The position numbers and the translations under genes are program-made. The notes beneath the pieces were generated by a model that was not told the DNA's origin, ran no database searches, and was given only the letters and a program-made list of their open reading frames with translations. Positions 8,772 to 16,337 of a stretch of 64,000 bases of DNA are shown here, in pieces (within the stretch, counting starts at the first letter, position 1; each line of letters begins with the position of its first letter). Origin of the DNA: Ralstonia sp. A12 (GTDB taxonomy: Bacteria; Pseudomonadota; Gammaproteobacteria; Burkholderiales; Burkholderiaceae); contig NZ_JSZO01000014.1 of the NCBI RefSeq assembly GCF_000801955.1, positions 248,001 to 312,000 of the forward strand, given 5' to 3'.

Positions 8772-9806
8772 ATGACCGACACTCTCACTATCGTCCGCCC
8801 CGATGACTGGCACCTGCACCTGCGCGATGGCGACGCGCTCGCCGACGTGGTGGGCGACACCGCGCGCCAGTTCGGCCGGGCGATCATCATGCCCAACCTC
8901 AAGCCGCCGGTGACGACCACCGCGCAGGCGCGCGCCTACCGCGACCGCATCCTTGCCGCGCTGCCGGCGGGCACGCAGTTCGAGCCGCTGATGACGCTGT
9001 ACCTGACCGACAACACCTCGCCCGAGGTGATCCGCGAGGCGAAGGCCAGCGGCTTCATCCACGGCGTAAAGCTGTATCCGGCCGGCGCCACCACCAACAG
9101 CGATGCCGGCGTGACCGATCTGCGCCGCTGCGCCAAGACGCTCGAAGCGATGCAGGAAGTCGGCATGCCGCTGCTCGTGCACGGCGAAGTGACCGACCCG
9201 ACCGTCGACATCTTCGACCGCGAAGCCGTCTTCATCGACACCGTGATGCTGCCGCTGCGCCGCGACTTCCCTGAGCTGAAGGTCGTGTTCGAGCACATCA
9301 CTACCAAGCAGGCCGCCGAATACGTGCGTGATGCCGAAGGCCCGGTTGGCGCGACCATCACCGCGCATCACCTGTTGTACAACCGCAATGCGCTGTTTGT
9401 GGGCGGTATCCGCCCGCATTACTACTGCCTGCCCGTGCTCAAGCGCGAGACGCACCGCTTGGCACTGGTCGCCGCGGCCACTTCGGGTCATCCGCGCTTC
9501 TTCCTCGGCACCGACAGCGCGCCGCACGCCAAAGGCGTTAAGGAGCACGCCTGCGGCTGCGCCGGTTGCTACACCGCACTGCACGCCATGGAGCTGTACG
9601 CCGAGGCGTTTGAAGACGCCAACGCCCTCGACAAGCTCGAAGGCTTCGCCAGCCTGCACGGCCCGGACTTCTACGGTCTGCCGCGCAACGCCGGCACGCT
9701 CACGCTCACGCGCTCGCAATGGCAGCTCCCGGCGGAAGTCCCGTTCGGCGAGCAAACGCTGGTGCCCCTGCGTGGCGGCGAAATGCTGCGCTGGAAGTCG
9801 GTCTGA
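8772..9806 (+). CDS. pyrC: Dihydroorotase (class II)
   Basis: A 344-residue zinc enzyme of pyrimidine biosynthesis that interconverts carbamoyl-aspartate and dihydroorotate. The first metal-binding motif is [11 protein letters not shown] near residue 14; the carboxylated Lys lies in [10 protein letters not shown]; further ligands are seen in LLVHGEV and [13 protein letters not shown], and the catalytic Asp in [11 protein letters not shown]. Length and motifs match the E. coli-type PyrC rather than the multifunctional class I form. The DUF3025 gene begins at or just before the stop codon, so the two may be co-expressed. Confidence 0.97.
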   Translation: MTDTLTIVRPDDWHLHLRDGDALADVVGDTARQFGRAIIMPNLKPPVTTTAQARAYRDRILAALPAGTQFEPLMTLYLTDNTSPEVIREAKASGFIHGVKLYPAGATTNSDAGVTDLRRCAKTLEAMQEVGMPLLVHGEVTDPTVDIFDREAVFIDTVMLPLRRDFPELKVVFEHITTKQAAEYVRDAEGPVGATITAHHLLYNRNALFVGGIRPHYYCLPVLKRETHRLALVAAATSGHPRFFLGTDSAPHAKGVKEHACGCAGCYTALHAMELYAEAFEDANALDKLEGFASLHGPDFYGLPRNAGTLTLTRSQWQLPAEVPFGEQTLVPLRGGEMLRWKSV

Positions 9807-9807
9807 G

Positions 9808-10617
9808 TTGCCGTTCGAGGGCTTGAGTGCGATCGACTGGAGTCATCCGGCGTTCGCACCGCTTGCGCAAATCGGCGCAGCGATTGTCGGTGGAGTCGGG
9901 CAGGGCGCTGACCTGCGCGATACGCTGAACGCGCATCCGGCTGCCTCGGCCATTCGCACGTCTGGCGGGCAAGCGCTGCGCTTTATCCCGCAAGATGCGC
10001 TGCCCATCGGCGCTGCTTACGAAGCCCATATCGCTGCGACAGGCGAAGTGCCGACGCGGGACAACCTGCACGACTTTTTCAATGCGCTGATCTGGCTGCA
10101 CTGGCCGCGCACCAAGGTGGCGCTCAACGCGCGTCAGGCGCGGGCCATTGCGGGAGACGGCATCCGTGCGGTTCGTGGCACGGTGCGCGATGCCGCCACG
10201 CTCTTCGACGAGAATGCGCTCATCTTCCTGCATACCGATGAGGCACCCGAACGCAGTCTGACCGGCTTCGGCTGGCAGCGCTTGTTTGTTCAGGAAAGAA
10301 GGCAGTGGGGGCGGTCGTGCACTGTACTGCCGTTCGGCCATGCCTTGCTGGAAAAGCTGGTCACGCCTTACAAGTCGATCACGGCGCATGCCTGGCCCGT
10401 ACGCGTTGCCACGCTGGAGGCGGACCGTGCATCGCTCGATGCCGCACTGGCTGACATGCTGCTTGATGCCGAACTCACGCCACGCGATTTTCGGCCGCTG
10501 CCCGTCATGGGCATCCCCGGCTGGTGCAGTGCCAATGAAGACGCCGCTTTCTATTCAGATACGACGGTATTCCGCCCAGGCCGTCGGACAACAGCTAAAA
10601 GCATCAGCGCTGAATAG
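9808..10617 (+). CDS. DUF3025 domain protein, function unknown
   Basis: About 269 residues, recognised as the DUF3025 family by DNLHDFFNALIWLHWPRTK and FGHALLEKLVTPYKSITAHAWP. No ATG fits. A TTG at 9808, one base after the pyrC stop and preceded by GGAAG at good spacing, is preferred; a GTG at 9772 overlapping pyrC is the alternative. No catalytic motif is recognised. It is probably translated from the pyrC message. Its 3' end lies only 20 bases before rnpB, so the rnpB promoter must sit inside this gene: a TAGACT -10-like element is seen at 10621-10626. Confidence 0.75.
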   Translation: MPFEGLSAIDWSHPAFAPLAQIGAAIVGGVGQGADLRDTLNAHPAASAIRTSGGQALRFIPQDALPIGAAYEAHIAATGEVPTRDNLHDFFNALIWLHWPRTKVALNARQARAIAGDGIRAVRGTVRDAATLFDENALIFLHTDEAPERSLTGFGWQRLFVQERRQWGRSCTVLPFGHALLEKLVTPYKSITAHAWPVRVATLEADRASLDAALADMLLDAELTPRDFRPLPVMGIPGWCSANEDAAFYSDTTVFRPGRRTTAKSISAE

Positions 10618-10636
10618 TGCTAGACTCGCGCCTCGC

Positions 10637-10975
10637 GAAGCGGACCAGACAACCGCTGCTTCCGCCGCCTTGTGCGAGCGGAGGGGGAGGAAAGTCCGGA
10701 CTCCATAGAGCAGGGTGATGGCTAATGACCATCCACGGTGACGTGCGGAATAGGGCCACAGAGACGAGTCTTCGCCCAGGCTTCGGCCAGGGCGAAGGGT
10801 GAAACGCGGTAACCTCCACCCGGAGCAATCCCAAGTAAGCAGGCGATGAAGCGGCTCGCTGAGTCTGCGGGTAGGGAGCTTGAGCCGGCTGGCAACAGCC
10901 GGTCTAGAGGAATGGTTGTCACGCCGCTTGGTTTCGGCCACGCGGCGCACAGAATCCGGCTTATCGGTTCGCTTC
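10637..10975 (+). ncRNA. rnpB: RNase P RNA (bacterial class A)
   Basis: The catalytic RNA that trims the 5' leader of tRNA precursors. The 5' conserved block GAGGAAAGTCCGGACTCCAT (10688-10707) and the 3' block AGAGGAATGGTTGTCA with ACAGAATCCGGCTTAT are diagnostic. Helix P1 fixes the ends: GAAGCGGACC from 10637 pairs with GGTTCGCTTC ending at 10975, with one G-U pair. The length of about 340 nt is normal for type A. It lies between the DUF3025 gene and the convergent osmC-like gene. Confidence 0.97.
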
Positions 10976-11005
10976 GCTTCTTCCTTCGGCTGGATTGATC
11001 ATCAA

Positions 11006-11431
11006 TCAGGCCAGTTCAACCAGTTCCAGCGAGTGCGTGATCTCGGCCGTCTTGGCCAGCATGATCGACGCCGAGCAATACTTCTCGTGCGAGAGCTGGA
11101 CCGCACGTTCCACCGTCTCCCGCTTGAGATTGCGCCCCGTCACCGTGAAGGTGAAGTGGATGCGCGTGAAGACCTTCGGGTCGGTCTCGGCACGGTCGGC
11201 GTGCAGCTTGACGCTGCAGCCCTGCACATCCACGCGACCGCGCTTGAGGATCAGCACGACGTCATAGGCAGTGCAGCCGCCGGTGCCCAACAGCACCATT
11301 TCCATTGGGCGCGGTGCCAAGTTGCGGCCACCGCCGTCCGGTGCGCCGTCCATCGTGACGAGGTGGCCGCTGCCGGTTTCCGCCAAAAAGGCCATGCCGT
11401 CCGGGCCGGTCCAGCTCACTGTGCAATCCAT
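11006..11431 (-). CDS. OsmC-family peroxiredoxin-like protein
   Basis: A 141-residue OsmC/Ohr superfamily protein, expected to reduce organic hydroperoxides in the cytoplasm. The ATG at 11431 (MDCTVSWTGPDGMAFLAETG) is chosen; the frame reaches 11506 but the extra residues are unlike the family. The two redox cysteines are visible in LLGTGGCTAYDVV and LSHEKYCSASIM, the usual spacing for the YhfA/OsmC subgroup. A possible -10, read on the minus strand as TACAAT, lies at 11487-11492. It converges on rnpB with only about 30 bases between them. Confidence 0.9.
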   Translation of the reverse strand: MDCTVSWTGPDGMAFLAETGSGHLVTMDGAPDGGGRNLAPRPMEMVLLGTGGCTAYDVVLILKRGRVDVQGCSVKLHADRAETDPKVFTRIHFTFTVTGRNLKRETVERAVQLSHEKYCSASIMLAKTAEITHSLELVELA

Positions 11432-11705
11432 GTCGAATCCTTGTGCCTGTCTTGTGCCATTGCGGCGAGTGCCGCCGAAAAGCCACATTGTAGCCATCGT
11501 GATCAACCCGCGTCGGCACCCTAGGGTGATCTCCCCTTGACAGTGGCACCTGAATGAAAAGGTGCAACCCGTTGCTCATGCACCTGAGTTGGGCTCAAAT
11601 TGGAAGAAAGTTTCTAGTAGGCAACAGATGCACCGTGACTAAAATTCGCTAAGCCATTGATTTTAAATGACTGGCGTTAGATGTATGCGCATCATGGTGC
11701 ATTTC
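11432..11705. other. Intergenic, AT-richer stretch upstream of the small RNA promoter
   Basis: No reading frame is supported. Noticeably more AT-rich than the rest of the window from about 11580. It holds a short hairpin, GCACCT (11546-11551) with AGGTGC (11560-11565), and presumably the osmC-like gene promoter on the minus strand. Confidence 0.4.
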
Positions 11706-11732
11706 GCATTACGAAATTCGATTTCGTAGTGC
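11706..11732. promoter_or_regulatory. 27-bp palindromic operator candidate just upstream of the small RNA promoter
   Basis: TACGAAAT (11710-11717), TCG, ATTTCGTA (11721-11728) is a perfect dyad, extended by GCA at 11706-11708 and TGC at 11730-11732 with one mismatch. It ends eight bases before the -35 element at 11741, spanning about -69 to -43 relative to the inferred start, a position typical for an activator. Confidence 0.6.
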
Positions 11733-11740
11733 AAATTATC

Positions 11741-11768
11741 TTGCGCGTGCCCCAGAAATGGGTATAAT
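11741..11768 (+). promoter_or_regulatory. Strong sigma-70 promoter for the candidate small RNA
   Basis: TTGCGC at 11741-11746, a 16-base spacer, then a consensus TATAAT at 11763-11768. The expected start is near 11775. The terminator about 90 bases downstream means this promoter makes a short transcript rather than driving rplM directly. Confidence 0.75.
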
Positions 11769-11774
11769 TGCCCC

Positions 11775-11887
11775 TATTGGATCGGCTGATGCGGTGCAAC
11801 CCACCAAGTCAACGATCAGCAGGTGTCTCCTCCACCCTCCTCCTTTGGTGGATTCAAACCCAAGCTCAACGGCTTGGGTTTTTTTTC
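11775..11887 (+). ncRNA. Candidate small RNA with anti-Shine-Dalgarno-like hairpin loop
   Basis: About 112 nt bounded by a strong promoter and an intrinsic terminator, with no convincing reading frame. The middle forms a 6-bp stem, TCCACC (11831-11836) with GGTGGA (11847-11852), presenting the loop CTCCTCCTTT. Another CTCCTCC lies just upstream at about 11827-11833. CCTCCTTT is identical to the 3' tail of 16S rRNA that binds Shine-Dalgarno sites, so the loop could base-pair with ribosome-binding sites of target mRNAs. C-rich loop sRNAs of this kind are known in alpha-proteobacteria and Xanthomonas; whether this one belongs to a named family is unknown to me. It could also be an attenuated leader of rplM. 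Confidence 0.6.
11856..11886 (+). terminator. Intrinsic terminator of the candidate small RNA
   Basis: AAACCCAAGC (11856-11865), a six-base loop, GCTTGGGTTT (11872-11881), then an unbroken T-run to 11886. A textbook Rho-independent terminator on the plus strand, with no protein gene ending just before it. Confidence 0.9.
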
Positions 11888-11918
11888 GTCCGCCGTGAGC
11901 GGCGGCTTGCCTTTTTCC

Positions 11919-11948
11919 TTGTGTCAAGGGTGATTGGCGGGGTACAAT
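11919..11948 (+). promoter_or_regulatory. Promoter of rplM-rpsI
   Basis: TTGTGT (11919-11924), a 17-base spacer and TACAAT (11943-11948). It gives a start near 11955 and a leader of about 190 nt before the rplM ATG. The leader carries GC-rich complementary segments (GCCCGC, GCGGG, GGCGGGC between 11967 and 12019) that could form alternative hairpins. Confidence 0.65.
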
Positions 11949-12143
11949 CGAAATCTTTTCCGGATTGCCCGCGGGAAAGAAACTTTGGAGAGCCCGCACC
12001 AACAAGCGGGAAGGCGGGCCGGCGATGACCTTGCATGAGGTTGCGCAGGCGTCCGCAAGACGATCCGTTCGTGAGCGGTTTGAGCGCAAGCTTTGAGCAC
12101 GATACGGGTCCACTCGGGCACTGACTCAATATTTGGAAAAATC

Positions 12144-12572
12144 ATGAAGACCTTTTCCGCAAAAGCCCATGAGGTGAAGCGCGATTGGTACGTGATTGAC
12201 GCGACGGACAAGGTCCTCGGGCGTGTCGCCAGCGAAGTGGCACACCGACTGCGCGGCAAGCACAAGCCTGAATTCACTCCGCACGTCGACACGGGCGATT
12301 TCATCATCGTCATCAACGCAGCCAAGCTGCGCGTGACGGGCGCCAAGACGACCGACAAGAAATACTATCGCCACTCGGGTTACCCGGGCGGCATCTACGA
12401 AACCACGTTTGGCAAGATGCAGCAGCGTTTCCCGGGCCGTGCTCTGGAAAAGGCTGTGAAGGGCATGCTGCCGAAGGGTCCGCTGGGCTACGCGATGATC
12501 AAGAAGCTGAAGGTTTACGCCGAAGGCTCGCATCCGCACGAAGCTCAGCAGCCGAAAGCGCTGGAAATCTAA
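12144..12572 (+). CDS. rplM: 50S ribosomal protein L13
   Basis: A 142-residue large-subunit ribosomal protein, the usual length. The ATG at 12144 begins [20 protein letters not shown], the universal L13 N-terminus; the frame from 12093 is rejected. Further L13 blocks are [29 protein letters not shown] and [25 protein letters not shown] residues near the C-terminus. It is co-transcribed with rpsI after 12 bases, the standard pairing. The long structured leader may allow autoregulation, as shown for rplM in some gamma-proteobacteria; that is inference here. Confidence 0.98.
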   Translation: MKTFSAKAHEVKRDWYVIDATDKVLGRVASEVAHRLRGKHKPEFTPHVDTGDFIIVINAAKLRVTGAKTTDKKYYRHSGYPGGIYETTFGKMQQRFPGRALEKAVKGMLPKGPLGYAMIKKLKVYAEGSHPHEAQQPKALEI

Positions 12573-12584
12573 GGGGCCAAATCC

Positions 12585-12977
12585 ATGATCGGAAACTGGA
12601 ACTATGGTACCGGCCGCCGCAAGAGCGCTGTGGCACGTGTCTTCATCAAGTCTGGCAAGGGCGACATCATCGTCAACGGCAAGGCCATCAACGAGTATTT
12701 CGCTCGTGAAACCTCGCTGATGATCGTGCGTCAGCCGCTGGAACTGACCAACCACGCAGCTACGTTTGACATCAAGGTCAACGTGGTCGGCGGCGGTGAA
12801 ACCGGCCAAGCCGGTGCCGTGCGTCACGGCATCACCCGCGCCCTGATCGATTACGATGCAACGCTGAAGCCCGCCCTGTCGAAGGCAGGTCTGGTGACGC
12901 GCGATGCACGTGAAGTCGAGCGTAAGAAGGTCGGTCTGCGCAAGGCCCGCCGCGCCAAGCAGTTCTCGAAGCGTTAA
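12585..12977 (+). CDS. rpsI: 30S ribosomal protein S9
   Basis: A 130-residue small-subunit protein, exactly the usual size. [20 protein letters not shown] at the N-terminus and the basic C-terminal tail [14 protein letters not shown], which reaches the ribosomal P site, are both present. It is the second gene of rplM-rpsI, with GGGGCC ahead of its ATG, and is followed by a strong terminator. Confidence 0.98.
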
Positions 12978-13002
12978 TCTGCTTCTCACTGCTTCAGCAA
13001 AG

Positions 13003-13028
13003 AACCACACCCTCGGGTGTGGTTTTTT
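13003..13028 (+). terminator. Intrinsic terminator after rplM-rpsI
   Basis: AACCACACC (13003-13011), loop CTCG, GGTGTGGTT (13016-13024) followed by a T-run. It ends the ribosomal protein operon 25 bases after the rpsI stop. Confidence 0.92.
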
Positions 13029-13207
13029 GTTTTGAGCGCGCTAATCAAACGGTGTGATCTGTCGGACGCCTCGCTTACCCTTTGCAACAGCTCCGACATG
13101 TCGCCGAGACTACAATTCACGTTTCGTTTGCGTTTGATCCGTATGATGCAATCCGCAATTTGCTCTAAGCCGATTCTGATTCGCAGCGCGAGTCTAGGGG
13201 TGGCCGC

Positions 13208-13984
13208 ATGAAGGCGCGTCGCTTGTTGCGTCGCGCTTCCGTGCTTGCCCCGAATGTTACGGTGCGCTCGCGCCTGCCGTGGCCGGTCACGGTGTTGCTG
13301 ATTGCCGTGGTGATCGGCCTGGCCGCTGCCGCGGCGCTGTGGGCCTTTGAAGAAGGCCGCCGCCTGACGGGCCCGCACGACAGTGACTTGCGCACCATGA
13401 ATCGCGAACTGACCACGAAGCTCGCCACGGTCCAGGCTGAGCGCGACAAGCTTGTCGCTGCCGCCGGCACTGCAGAATCGCGTGTCGGCATGGCGGAAGG
13501 CGCGCAAACGCAGATGGCCGAGCAGCTCAAGGCGCTGGAAGCCGAGAACGCGCAGTTGAAGGAGGACCTGGCCTTCTTCGACAGCCTGTTGCCCGCGCAG
13601 ACGAGTGCCGCTGGCATCTATGTGCGCAGCTTCCGGATTGCGCCGGACGAAGCGCAGCCGACGCGCATGCACTTCCGCGTTCTGCTGATGCAGGGCGGCG
13701 GCAAGGCCTTCGCGCCGGTCTCGGAGTTCGAGGGGCAACTGGCGCTCACGCTGAATGTGGTGCAGGCAGGCAAACCTGCTACGATCGATTTCCCCGGTGC
13801 CGCGGCCGGTGGCGCGGGCGCTTCGGCGCCGGCGGCTACAGCGGCGGCCACACGCGTCAAGCTCACGCACTACCAGCGCCTGGAAGGTTGGGTGGATGTC
13901 CCACCCGGCACCACGGTGAAATCGGTGATGGTGAAGGTGTTGCAGAACGGCAAGATCAAGGCGAGCCAGAGTTTTTCCATCTGA
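13208..13984 (+). CDS. Membrane-anchored coiled-coil protein (DUF6776-like), function unknown
   Basis: A 258-residue protein with one membrane helix near the N-terminus (TVLLIAVVIGLAAAAALWAF, about residues 27-48), then a periplasmic coiled coil (about 60-130, rich in Glu, Lys, Ala, Gln). The C-terminal beta-rich part is interrupted by an Ala/Gly-rich linker and ends GWVDVPPGTTVKSVMVKVLQ. I believe this is the DUF6776 type, with moderate certainty. The bactofilin gene follows after 41 bases, so a shared role in envelope or cell-shape organisation is a reasonable inference, not shown by sequence. Confidence 0.8.
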   Translation: MKARRLLRRASVLAPNVTVRSRLPWPVTVLLIAVVIGLAAAAALWAFEEGRRLTGPHDSDLRTMNRELTTKLATVQAERDKLVAAAGTAESRVGMAEGAQTQMAEQLKALEAENAQLKEDLAFFDSLLPAQTSAAGIYVRSFRIAPDEAQPTRMHFRVLLMQGGGKAFAPVSEFEGQLALTLNVVQAGKPATIDFPGAAAGGAGASAPAATAAATRVKLTHYQRLEGWVDVPPGTTVKSVMVKVLQNGKIKASQSFSI

Positions 13985-14025
13985 CGGGCGGGGGCCTGTC
14001 GGATCCGTACAAAGAGGAGTCGACG

Positions 14026-14430
14026 ATGCTGTTTGGCAAGAAGAAGGGGCTGGCGATCGAAACGCTGCTGGGCGCCCACACCAAGCTGGAGGGGGATCTG
14101 CGCTTTTCGGGCGGCCTGCGGATTGATGGCCAGATCAAGGGCAACGTCTATGGTGATCCGGAAAAGCCCAGCATGCTGGTCATCACCGATACCGCGCGCA
14201 TCGAGGGCGAGGTGCACGTCGGCCACCTGATCCTGAACGGCACGGTGGTCGGCCCGGTGCATGTGGCGGAGCTGCTGGAGCTGCAGCCCAAGGCGCGCAT
14301 CGAAGGCAACGTGCAATACGCAGCACTCGAAATGCATCAGGGTGCGGTCGTCATGGGTACGCTGGCGCACTCGGCGCCCGGTGAAGTGAAGCTCTTGCCC
14401 AACCTCAAGCTCGCGTCCAATCAGGACTGA
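14026..14430 (+). CDS. Bactofilin (polymer-forming cytoskeletal protein)
   Basis: A 134-residue protein with the bactofilin (DUF583) right-handed beta-helix: repeating six-residue turns such as GDLRFSGGLRIDGQIKGNV, ARIEGEVHVGHLILNGTVVG and ARIEGNVQYAALEMHQGAVV. Bactofilins polymerise without nucleotide and scaffold membrane or cell-wall enzymes. The ATG at 14026 with GAGGAG upstream is chosen over the longer frame. The short basic start MLFGKKKG may touch the membrane. It follows the coiled-coil membrane protein gene closely and is likely co-transcribed. Confidence 0.92.
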   Translation: MLFGKKKGLAIETLLGAHTKLEGDLRFSGGLRIDGQIKGNVYGDPEKPSMLVITDTARIEGEVHVGHLILNGTVVGPVHVAELLELQPKARIEGNVQYAALEMHQGAVVMGTLAHSAPGEVKLLPNLKLASNQD

Positions 14431-14556
14431 TCACATGGTGGGCCAGCCGTTGCTGGCGCACCGCACAATATCCTCTTGAAACCCGGGGCTTCGGCACGAT
14501 TTGCAGCTTGCGCTTAAAATACAGGCAAGTTTTAGACGTTCCCACAGGAGATTTTC

Positions 14557-14931
14557 ATGAACGCAGTCGCGCAGGCAGCCACGCCCGATGTGAACGAGGT
14601 TCCGGCTCCGCTGGTCTTTACCGACAGCGCTGCGGACAAGGTCAAGCAACTGATTGAAGAAGAAGGCAACCCGGCGTTGAAGCTGCGCGTATTTGTGCAG
14701 GGCGGCGGATGCTCGGGCTTCCAGTACGGCTTCACCTTTGACGAAGACACCAATGAAGACGACACGACCATGACCAAGAATGGCGTGTCACTGTTGATCG
14801 ACTCGATGAGCTACCAGTATCTGGTGGGCGCCGAGATCGATTACAAGGAAGACATCAACGGTGCGCAATTCGTCATCAAGAACCCGAATGCTTCGACCAC
14901 GTGTGGTTGCGGCTCGTCGTTCTCGGTCTGA
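14557..14931 (+). CDS. erpA: Iron-sulfur cluster insertion protein ErpA
   Basis: A 124-residue A-type carrier that passes Fe-S clusters to apo-proteins, including isoprenoid-synthesis enzymes. The three cluster cysteines are visible: one in [14 protein letters not shown] and the pair in [10 protein letters not shown] at the C-terminus. [14 protein letters not shown] and [24 protein letters not shown] are ErpA hallmarks. CAGGAGA precedes the ATG. A TAAAAT -10-like element lies at about 14514-14519. It is monocistronic, ended by a bidirectional terminator. Confidence 0.96.
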   Translation: MNAVAQAATPDVNEVPAPLVFTDSAADKVKQLIEEEGNPALKLRVFVQGGGCSGFQYGFTFDEDTNEDDTTMTKNGVSLLIDSMSYQYLVGAEIDYKEDINGAQFVIKNPNASTTCGCGSSFSV

Positions 14932-14948
14932 CGCTCGCTTCGCCAAAG

Positions 14949-14974
14949 AAAAAGCGCACTTCGGTGCGCTTTTT
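14949..14974. terminator. Bidirectional intrinsic terminator between erpA and anmK
   Basis: AAAAAGCGCAC (14949-14959), tetraloop TTCG, GTGCGCTTTTT (14964-14974). A-rich and T-rich flanks allow it to serve both erpA (plus) and the convergent anmK (minus). Confidence 0.92.
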
Positions 14975-14995
14975 TATCGCCTGCGGATTGGGCGA

Positions 14996-16162
14996 TTACG
15001 CCGGATAGATCGCGCCGAGGATGCGGCCGCCTGATGCACCGGTCGCGGTATGCAGATTGCCGTGCGCGCGATGCACGCATTGGCGCGCCAGCCACGCAAA
15101 GGCCAGTGCTTCCACCTGATGTGCTGGCACGCCGAAGTCGTCCGTCGGGGCGATCGGTACGCCGGGCAGCTGCTGCGCGATGCGCGCCATCAGCGCACCG
15201 TTGTGCGCACCACCGCCGCAAACCAGCAGCGACGTCGCCTGCGGCGCATGCGCGCACACAGCATTGGTGATGGTGTCAGCGGTGAGCGCGAGCAGCGTAG
15301 CTTGTACGTCTTCGGGGCGCGCCGTGTTCAGCGTATCGCCGAGGGTTTGTTGCAGCCACGCTGGATTGAATAGATCGCGGCCGGTGCTCTTGGGCGGCTG
15401 CGTAGCGAAGAACGGCTCGGCCTTCAGTCGCGCGAGCAGCGCTGCGTCGACGTGCCCGGTGCGAGCCCAGGCGCCGTCGGCGTCGTAGCGGGTGCCCTGA
15501 TGCTTGTGGACCCAGTAGTCCATCAGCGCATTGCCGGGGCCGCAATCGAAGCCGAGCACGGCGTCGCGCGCATCGGCCGCTTGTGGTGGCAGCACGGTCA
15601 GGTTGGCGATGCCGCCGATGTTGCAGACCACGCGCCATGCATCGGGCAGGCCGAACAACGCGCGATGCAGCGCAGGCACGAGCGGTGCACCCTGGCCGCC
15701 GGCAGCGATATCGCGGCTGCGGAAATCGGCGATGACGTCGATGCCGGTGCGCTCCGCCAGCACGGCGGCGTGCTGCGTCTGGCGCGTATAGCCGAGACCA
15801 TCGTGCGCGCCGGGCTGATGACGGATCGTCTGCCCATGCGCGCCGATGGCCCGCACGTCACGCGGGGTCAGGCCGGTGGCGGTGAGCAGTTTGGCAACGC
15901 ATTCCGCATAGACGGAAGCCAGCGCGTTGGCGGCCAGCGCTTCGCGGTGGATCTCGTCGTGGCCGGCGTGCTGCAGGTCCAGAAAGCGCTGGCGCAGCTC
16001 GGGCGGGAAGGGCACGTACGCGTCGGCCAGCACGGCCGGGTGCTCGCCGGAAAAGTCCGCCAACACGCCATCGACGCCGTCCAGACTGGTGCCGGACATC
16101 AGGCCGATATAGTGGTCACCGCCGCGGTCGCTGCGGGCAGAGGTGTCGTTGAGATGGCTCAT
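14996..16162 (-). CDS. anmK: Anhydro-N-acetylmuramic acid kinase
   Basis: A 388-residue sugar kinase that opens and phosphorylates 1,6-anhydro-MurNAc to MurNAc-6-phosphate during cell-wall recycling. The family start GLMSGTSLDGVDGVLADF is present after about 20 extra residues. Other hallmarks are AIGAHGQTIRHQP, the catalytic-Asp segment LGFDCGPGNALMDYW and the C-terminal LLVCGGGAHNGALMARI. The window also holds amgK and murU, which recycle MurNAc by another route. It is divergent from tyrS. Confidence 0.96.
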   Translation of the reverse strand: MSHLNDTSARSDRGGDHYIGLMSGTSLDGVDGVLADFSGEHPAVLADAYVPFPPELRQRFLDLQHAGHDEIHREALAANALASVYAECVAKLLTATGLTPRDVRAIGAHGQTIRHQPGAHDGLGYTRQTQHAAVLAERTGIDVIADFRSRDIAAGGQGAPLVPALHRALFGLPDAWRVVCNIGGIANLTVLPPQAADARDAVLGFDCGPGNALMDYWVHKHQGTRYDADGAWARTGHVDAALLARLKAEPFFATQPPKSTGRDLFNPAWLQQTLGDTLNTARPEDVQATLLALTADTITNAVCAHAPQATSLLVCGGGAHNGALMARIAQQLPGVPIAPTDDFGVPAHQVEALAFAWLARQCVHRAHGNLHTATGASGGRILGAIYPA

Positions 16163-16210
16163 GCGCGACAGCTTACCAGCGCAATGGCGGGCCGGACGGG
16201 CACATCACGG

Positions 16211-16216
16211 TAAAAT
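16211..16216 (+). promoter_or_regulatory. Probable -10 element of tyrS
   Basis: TAAAAT in the context GGTAAAATCCC. The same eleven-base context occurs at the dusB promoter on the other strand. The -35 region is weak. It would give a leader of about 115 nt before the tyrS start. Confidence 0.4.
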
Positions 16217-16337
16217 CCCAGGATTGCGCGGCCGATAGGTTTTCATCGATGTCGGCCATCGTGCACGCACTGTTTTCCCGATTGTTGATCCGTTCGCGCC
16301 GTTTTCCATGTGCGGCGCGGTGACCTTTCTTTTTGCC

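Noticed and set aside
14431-14556. Possible extra small gene between the bactofilin gene and erpA
   Set aside because: Only short frames without ribosome sites; the gap fits the erpA promoter.
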